NCBI RefSeq assembly: GCF_000003605.2
Contig: NW_003156742.1
Coordinates: forward strand, 162,372 to 183,275
Length of the DNA stretch: 20,904 bases
Reading direction: 5' to 3'
Source of the DNA: Saccoglossus kowalevskii
Taxonomy: Eukaryota; Hemichordata; Enteropneusta; Harrimaniidae
Under the pieces are notes generated by a model. It did not search any database and was not told the origin of the DNA. It was given only the letters and a program-made list of their open reading frames with translations. Within the stretch, counting starts at the first letter, position 1. Each line of letters opens with the position of its first letter. Both the position numbers and the translations under genes were made by a program. Below are positions 16,530 to 20,904 of this stretch, in pieces.

Positions 16530-17170
16530 TAGCCAGTTCATTTTCCAAGACAATGTGTACAGGGAAAGCCTAGCCTCGACCTGATACAGTTGTCTACTGG
16601 AGTCCATGCATTATACATATATAATAAATGGGAAAGTGAAAAAATCCTAAAAAATAATTGAGATATCTGCACCAAATGAACAAACTTGAGAGATGACCAG
16701 TCCATATGTCTACATTATGAATTCCAAAGCAATGTGGCAGGCGGTTCCAAAGAAGGAAAAAAAATGAGCAAAACAAAATTTCAAAAATGTACTAAAAATA
16801 TACACTTGCACATGGTGCTATGAAAATGATAAGCCTGTAATCCATGTCAACAACATTCATACCAAATTTCCAAGCAATCTGACAAGTGGTTGTGGACAAA
16901 ATCATTGTTAACCAAAAATGACAAATATATTTTTTTTAAATAGAAGAGGATTATACGTGATGTCATGAAATTAACAAATCTGACAGAGGACCATCCCAGG
17001 TAGGTGTGGTATGAATAGCAAGGCAATCCAGCTGACGGTTTGGGAGAAGTCGTTTGATTGAGAAAAAGTTGACGGACGACGACAGGTGTGGGCAACCCAT
17101 GACTTCCGCTCGGTCATAGGGAGCCAAAAAATCAATACGAGGTGCGTCATATGAATACCAAAAAGTCATT
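16530..17170. repeat. Degenerate ~145-bp tandem repeats
   Basis: A recurring block (ATGAAT, TCCAAGCAAT, then CTGACAAGTGGTT-like) is found near 16543, 16722, 16868, 17016 and 17156, at spacings of about 179, 146, 148 and 140. Each unit also has a GACCA(G/T)(T/C)CC-like lead and an A-rich end. Similarity is loose, so this may be an old array or the core of a non-autonomous element. Minus-strand frames here (16419-17253) are shadows. Confidence 0.5.
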
Positions 17171-17455
17171 TGGTAAAGAAAACAAAACAGGAGTATGGTT
17201 AAAACTAATTTATTGAACATAAAACTACAAAGATAGAACAAAAAATCACGCACAGAATTGGGAAGGCAGTGTTAAACACAACAAATAGCACACATATGCA
17301 CCATTGGGGCAAGGGTAAGCAGTCTGCGATAAAATCTTAACCAATCAAGTGATTGGCACTGACTTGATGTAAATGATGCAACGGTGGCGCACTGCTATTT
17401 GTTCCTAACCCTTCCCGTGCCAGGTCGTGTCCGGTCAGTGTACGTACGTTACTCT
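17171..17455. other. Upstream flank of gene 2
   Basis: No repeat or exon was recognised. An upstream in-frame ATG at 17384 extends the gene-2 frame, but it lies before the TATA box and adds no signal-like sequence, so it is not taken as the start. Confidence 0.45.
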
Positions 17456-17463
17456 TATAAATA
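17456..17463 (+). promoter_or_regulatory. TATA box of gene 2
   Basis: TATAAATA lies 54 nt before the chosen ATG. A start about 30 nt downstream of the box would give a 5' UTR of roughly 20-25 nt. Confidence 0.5.
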
Positions 17464-17509
17464 TAATCATCGTCAAACAGAAAACATTACACACTTGCTG
17501 TATAGAAGT

Positions 17510-17684
17510 ATGAGGACACACGTGGTAAAGATATTACTGTGCTGGATATGTGTGGTACTGACCTACCATACTGTCCACGGTGGCAGCATTTCGACGTGCT
17601 GGCCTGTGTCTAACTGCGACCACGGCACGATGGATGGAGCCACATGTGTTTGCGATGCAGGTTGGAGCGGTCTTTGCTGTGACG
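17510..17684 (+). CDS. Gene 2, first coding exon: signal peptide plus EGF-like module
   Basis: The ATG at 17510 opens a classic signal peptide: MRTHVVK, a hydrophobic core ILLCWICVVL (8-17), and a likely cleavage near HG/GS (24-26). A Cys-rich module follows (residues 30-58: CWPVSNCDHGTMDGATCVCD, then AGWSGLCCD). CxCDAGWSG is the hallmark end of an EGF-like domain. The spacing is unusual: no cysteine sits where the third is expected (HGTM), and two adjacent cysteines (56, 57) close the module. The exon leaves in phase 1 at a GTATGT donor (17685), the same phase as the EGF exons of lectin gene 1. The product is secreted or membrane-anchored; the rest lies to the right. The later start was chosen because it fits both the TATA box and the signal peptide. 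Confidence 0.78.
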
Positions 17685-18877
17685 GTATGTGTCCTTTTTG
17701 AAACTTGTTTCAGGTACAATCCGATAGTGGGTTTTCTGTCAATTTATTACATCATCTTAAACAATCGAACATGATCATATCCGCGGGCTGGGTAGTTCAA
17801 TGTTTGCGCTCTTTGGGTATAGAAAGGTTTTCAATAAATATATTCAGTGTCAATCTACAACAACGTGAGTAAATAATGTTACTTTAATTACCACCAATGG
17901 TAGTTTTGTGTGCATCTCCACCTATATTTGTTGTCCATTTATCCGGGTTTTCACAAATATACTGTAAACAATAACGGTTAAATCGCATACCAGACATTCA
18001 AATAATTTTTGTTATTGCATATTACACACGCTCGAAGTGAACAATATGAATATTTTTTGATGTTAATACAAATTCCACTGTGCAATGGAACATAAAGATT
18101 GATTAAGGTTGTAAGCCTGAGATCAGTCAACTTCAAGTTGTCAATTTCGAAAGCTATAAGCAAAATGTATTCACGTTTACGAGGTGTTCTACATATTCCA
18201 TCAGGTTTCTTGCTATTTATTTTTTATTTTGTGATTTCGTCAATAACAATAGCTCACCATGGCATCTCTACGTTTATGTGACAAATAGATGATAGTTTGA
18301 CTACGCAATTTTAAAATTACGCTTTCAATTTCAGGATTTATTTTAACGTTCGAAGAGTTCGAGTTTTCATATAACCAAGGTTTCCGGCAAATCCATTAAA
18401 CCTACCTCATTGTACTGTATCGTACAACATATCACACGTATCTAGACTAAGTTTATTCATTTACAAGACTCGCCCGGGCCGCAAATGTAACAGAAATATA
18501 TGTCAAAGGTTTTACAAGTCAACTCGCCTAATAACTGTTCTCAACACGGCGCGCTTATACTTCTCCTCCGTTTGGGCAGCATGGCGAATACATTACTAAA
18601 GAGAGGTAGCGACACGAAATTTTGCATATGGGGGGGGGGGGGCGCCACTGCCAAACATACGTTAATCGCATGTATTATTGGTATTAGTGTATTCGTCTGA
18701 AAAACACGTAGTGACACGATTCAAATGATTGCACCTTCATATGAGCACCCAACTGCATTTACAGTTACACCCAGTGACCTACGTATATAAACTGTGCATT
18801 ACCCTTGACAATCAGGAACGTGTTTGTTTGACCACACTGTACAAACTAATATAACATTTCCGTGATTTATTTTTCAG
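17685..18877 (+). other. First intron of gene 2
   Basis: This phase-1 intron runs from GTATGT to GATTTATTTTTCAG. It contains a 13-G run at 18630-18642. No coding exon was recognised inside; frames at 17978-18163 (-), 18099-18281 and 18500-18700 (+) have no domain or splice support. Confidence 0.6.
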
Positions 18878-18901
18878 AGCAGCCGATCGAATGCCAAAAC
18901 A
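18878..18901 (+). CDS. Gene 2, candidate 24-nt microexon
   Basis: A strong acceptor (GTGATTTATTTTTCAG) and a strong donor (A|GTAAGT) enclose exactly 24 nt. It is in phase 1 at both ends and encodes EQPIECQN in frame after the EGF module. It would add a short linker with one cysteine and could be skipped without breaking the frame. The evidence is splice-site quality plus frame; there is no homology to lean on. Confidence 0.5.
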
Positions 18902-20818
18902 GTAAGTTTGCATTGTATTTCTTCAAATTACATTATTTCAAATTTCAAAACTTATAAACCGTGGCATGTGACACCTTATCTACGATATCATTAAATGTCT
19001 CATGCTCACCAAGGCCAATGTAAATATTCTGGCTCGATCAACACAGTACAGGTATGTCCAATATTACAAACTAAACAAACACTAACAACCCCATTGCGAT
19101 GTCGGTGGGTTTACTTTTAAGTCTTGGAAAATACTTGAGACATTGTTATTGTTCGAAAATATACACTAAAATGTAACAGTACTGCGATAAAAATCCTTGT
19201 TAAGCCTTTATGCTCTTTCCGTCTTTTGTTGATTATCTCTTTGGTCATGTTAGATAAGGTGCGATGATGACGTAAATTTGAAAAAAACAAAAAAACAAAC
19301 AAATGAGGAACAAAAAACAAAAACAAAAAACAGAGCGCATTGGATTGTGGGAGTTTCAATGTTTATCATAACACATTTCGCATCAATGCATCAAAACGAA
19401 ATATAAAATTGTTGCCTCGATATACGGTAGTTTTTTCAGTACGACTTTATTTCATTTTTTTCTAATAACTTGTTTCTCCAGTGTTTGTGCGGTTGAGTTG
19501 TAAAAAACAGCGGATGGTCGTTGTGTAAATATTACTAAAATATTCGGTCATCGAATCGAACTGTATTGCGTTTTGCTCTGCTTTTTGAGGGTACCACTCC
19601 GGTTCTTTTCAACCGGGCCGTCTGACTGAGACTGGTTCGTTTCACTGGGGATCGCGAAAACAGTGCGTCAGACAATATCATTTTTATCGTTGAAGGCTTG
19701 AGTTATAGTAAATTTAAACTGCCAAATTTGAACTTGACACGCAATCCACCAATCGAGATCGCTATGTTTATATATTAAAGGGGAGCAGAGGTGTGGCTTT
19801 TGACACTCTGTACATGAAATTTGAGATCTATGTATGAATTCTGTCAATAAAAATAACTTGTATGTGCTGCGAAATGCCTTAAATATTGGGTATAAAACGG
19901 GCTGTGAAGCAGACGACAAACTTCCGCTTTGCCTGGCGTTATTTCGCCTCTAGAGGGCCTGTCAAATGATGTCATCAGTGAACACTGATAATTGAACCCA
20001 TTCATTCTAGTACGTCAATCCCACGGAAATGCTACTATGAAAGACCTTGTTGACCGACAACTTAAAAGTTGTAACATGGCGAGGTGTTGTGTTATGAATG
20101 CCATAACGATTCATGTTAAGTTTCTCGAAATCCCAAATAAAAAATCACGTTGTTGGTTGCGGGAAATCGGCAGAAGAACTAATCTGAAAGTGAAGACACG
20201 TACAGCGTTCTGGCTATAGTAAACAGTGAGTGAATTAATATTGTACTAGTTAGAAATATGCTACTACAGTACTCATTTTGCCCAACTTCCTACTTATTAA
20301 TCGATCGCTTAATTTCCGACCGCACTGTATTTTACCAACCGGAAAACGACCGCATTCAAGTCACCTCGACCCCTATCCTGTTCGACCCTAGACACCTCGA
20401 TCCCAAGTTAGACACCTCAACCCTTTACCCACTAGTCACTTCGACCCCCGGAGTTATACACTGTGCGTCATTTCGACCCGAGAATTATACAACACTGTAC
20501 GACAATATCACACTTTCCCTGAGTGTGTCGGCCACCGATTTCATTTCACTGACTAGTTAATGTTTGTTGCTTGTCGATTTCTGTTCATTCTATCGCACGC
20601 AACTGCAAAATGACACCATCTTGGACTGAACCATTGTACTTGATCGGTGACACCCTATTATCCCGCAAAGGAGGTGTTGCCGACGCACATATTTTTACTA
20701 ATTAATACTTCAATGAGGTGATGCCGAAACCAGTTAGTACTAATAATGACACTTAATAAAAGGTGTGATAAAAGTAATTATTAAAACGAAAGTCTTAACA
20801 AGTTATTTTATTTTGTAG
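18902..20818 (+). other. Second intron or downstream flank of gene 2
   Basis: About 1.9 kb with no recognised exon. It holds a C/A-rich simple stretch (about 19280-19332), assorted short frames without domains (19117-19359 -, 19668-19919 -, 19992-20219 +), and the CACCTCGACCC minisatellite at 20361-20480. Confidence 0.5.
20361..20480 (+). repeat. Degenerate CACCTCGACCC minisatellite
   Basis: Variants of G-(A/T)-CACCTCGACCC occur at 20361, 20391, 20411, about 20435 and about 20467, plus a GTTCGACCC at 20380. Spacing is irregular (20-33 bp). The 100-codon frame spanning it (20258-20560) is a by-product of the repeat. Confidence 0.55.
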
Positions 20819-20904
20819 GCATTCAAGCTTATTACCAAACGCTTCAGAGTTTGTTTTCAGGCTTGGGTGGTACCAAGGTGGAAATGGTTGCACATATGGG
20901 GGGT
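20819..20904 (+). CDS. Possible third exon of gene 2 (runs off the window)
   Basis: TTATTTTATTTTGTAG is a good acceptor, and the sequence after it stays open in phase 1 to the window end (SIQAYYQTLQSLFSGLGG and onward). It has no cysteines and no recognised domain, so it does not look like another EGF or lectin module. The call rests only on acceptor, phase and openness over 28 codons. Confidence 0.25.

Noticed and set aside
17384-17509. Upstream in-frame ATG extending gene 2 by 42 residues.
   Set aside because: It would precede the TATA box and bury the signal peptide inside the protein; the ATG at 17510 fits both signals.
19014-19051. A possible further exon of gene 2 reading QCKYSGSINTVQ with a GTATGT donor.
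   Set aside because: The acceptor (CTCACCAAG) has a poor pyrimidine tract, and the exit phase is 0, unlike the phase-1 modules around it. Support is too weak for a feature.
19668-20560. Frames of 75-100 codons in the right part of the window.
   Set aside because: No domains, no good flanking splice sites; the largest (20258-20560) is generated by the CACCTCGACCC minisatellite.
1-20904. tRNA, rRNA, snRNA genes, CRISPR arrays or prokaryotic operons.
   Set aside because: No cloverleaf with A and B boxes, no conserved RNA core, and no regular short repeats with unique spacers. The tandem arrays have long, similar units without spacers.

Overview
The window is intron-rich, AT-rich metazoan genomic DNA. 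It carries extracellular-domain exons (EGF-like, calcium-binding EGF, C-type lectin) with clean GT/AG splice sites and phase-1 introns, one decayed APE-type LINE, and many degenerate repeats, several built from units of about 150 bp. Repeat style and gene content fit a marine invertebrate, for example a hemichordate, cephalochordate or lophotrochozoan. The species cannot be fixed from the sequence alone.

Layout. 1-2300: repeat-dominated DNA. The left edge holds a terminal hairpin. A candidate non-autonomous Helitron/Helentron ('pearl/HINE'-like) follows, with a trimeric higher-order tandem array (about 524-1330), an ACGC microsatellite and a terminal hairpin (1428-1462). 2306-4928: the last five exons of a plus-strand secreted or extracellular lectin gene (EGF, calcium-binding EGF, long-form C-type lectin domain, short Cys-rich tail); its 5' exons were not found and probably lie upstream. 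4929-6000: probable 3' UTR and AT-rich intergenic DNA. About 6120-9541: a minus-strand, 5'-truncated, frameshifted LINE (endonuclease, reverse transcriptase, CCHC knuckle). 9550-10360: a dimeric higher-order tandem array abutting the LINE's truncated end. 10361-13500: non-coding DNA with a GTGAAC-rich repeat family. 13500-17170: a promoter-like GC-rich patch, two near-identical direct copies of a ~720 bp repeat, an inverted-repeat element, repeats with TGACCTTGA motifs, and a third ~150 bp tandem array. 17456-20904: TATA box, signal-peptide plus EGF first exon, a 24-nt microexon and possibly a further exon of a second plus-strand gene that runs off the right edge.

The two genes lie in the same orientation and both encode secreted EGF-type modules, so they may be tandem relatives of one lectin/EGF family. 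This is inference: the second gene's lectin domain, if it has one, is outside the window. The EGF / calcium-binding EGF / lectin order of gene 1 recalls the G3 region of lecticans, but the usual C-terminal CCP module is missing. No RNA gene, CRISPR array or prokaryotic-type operon was recognised.
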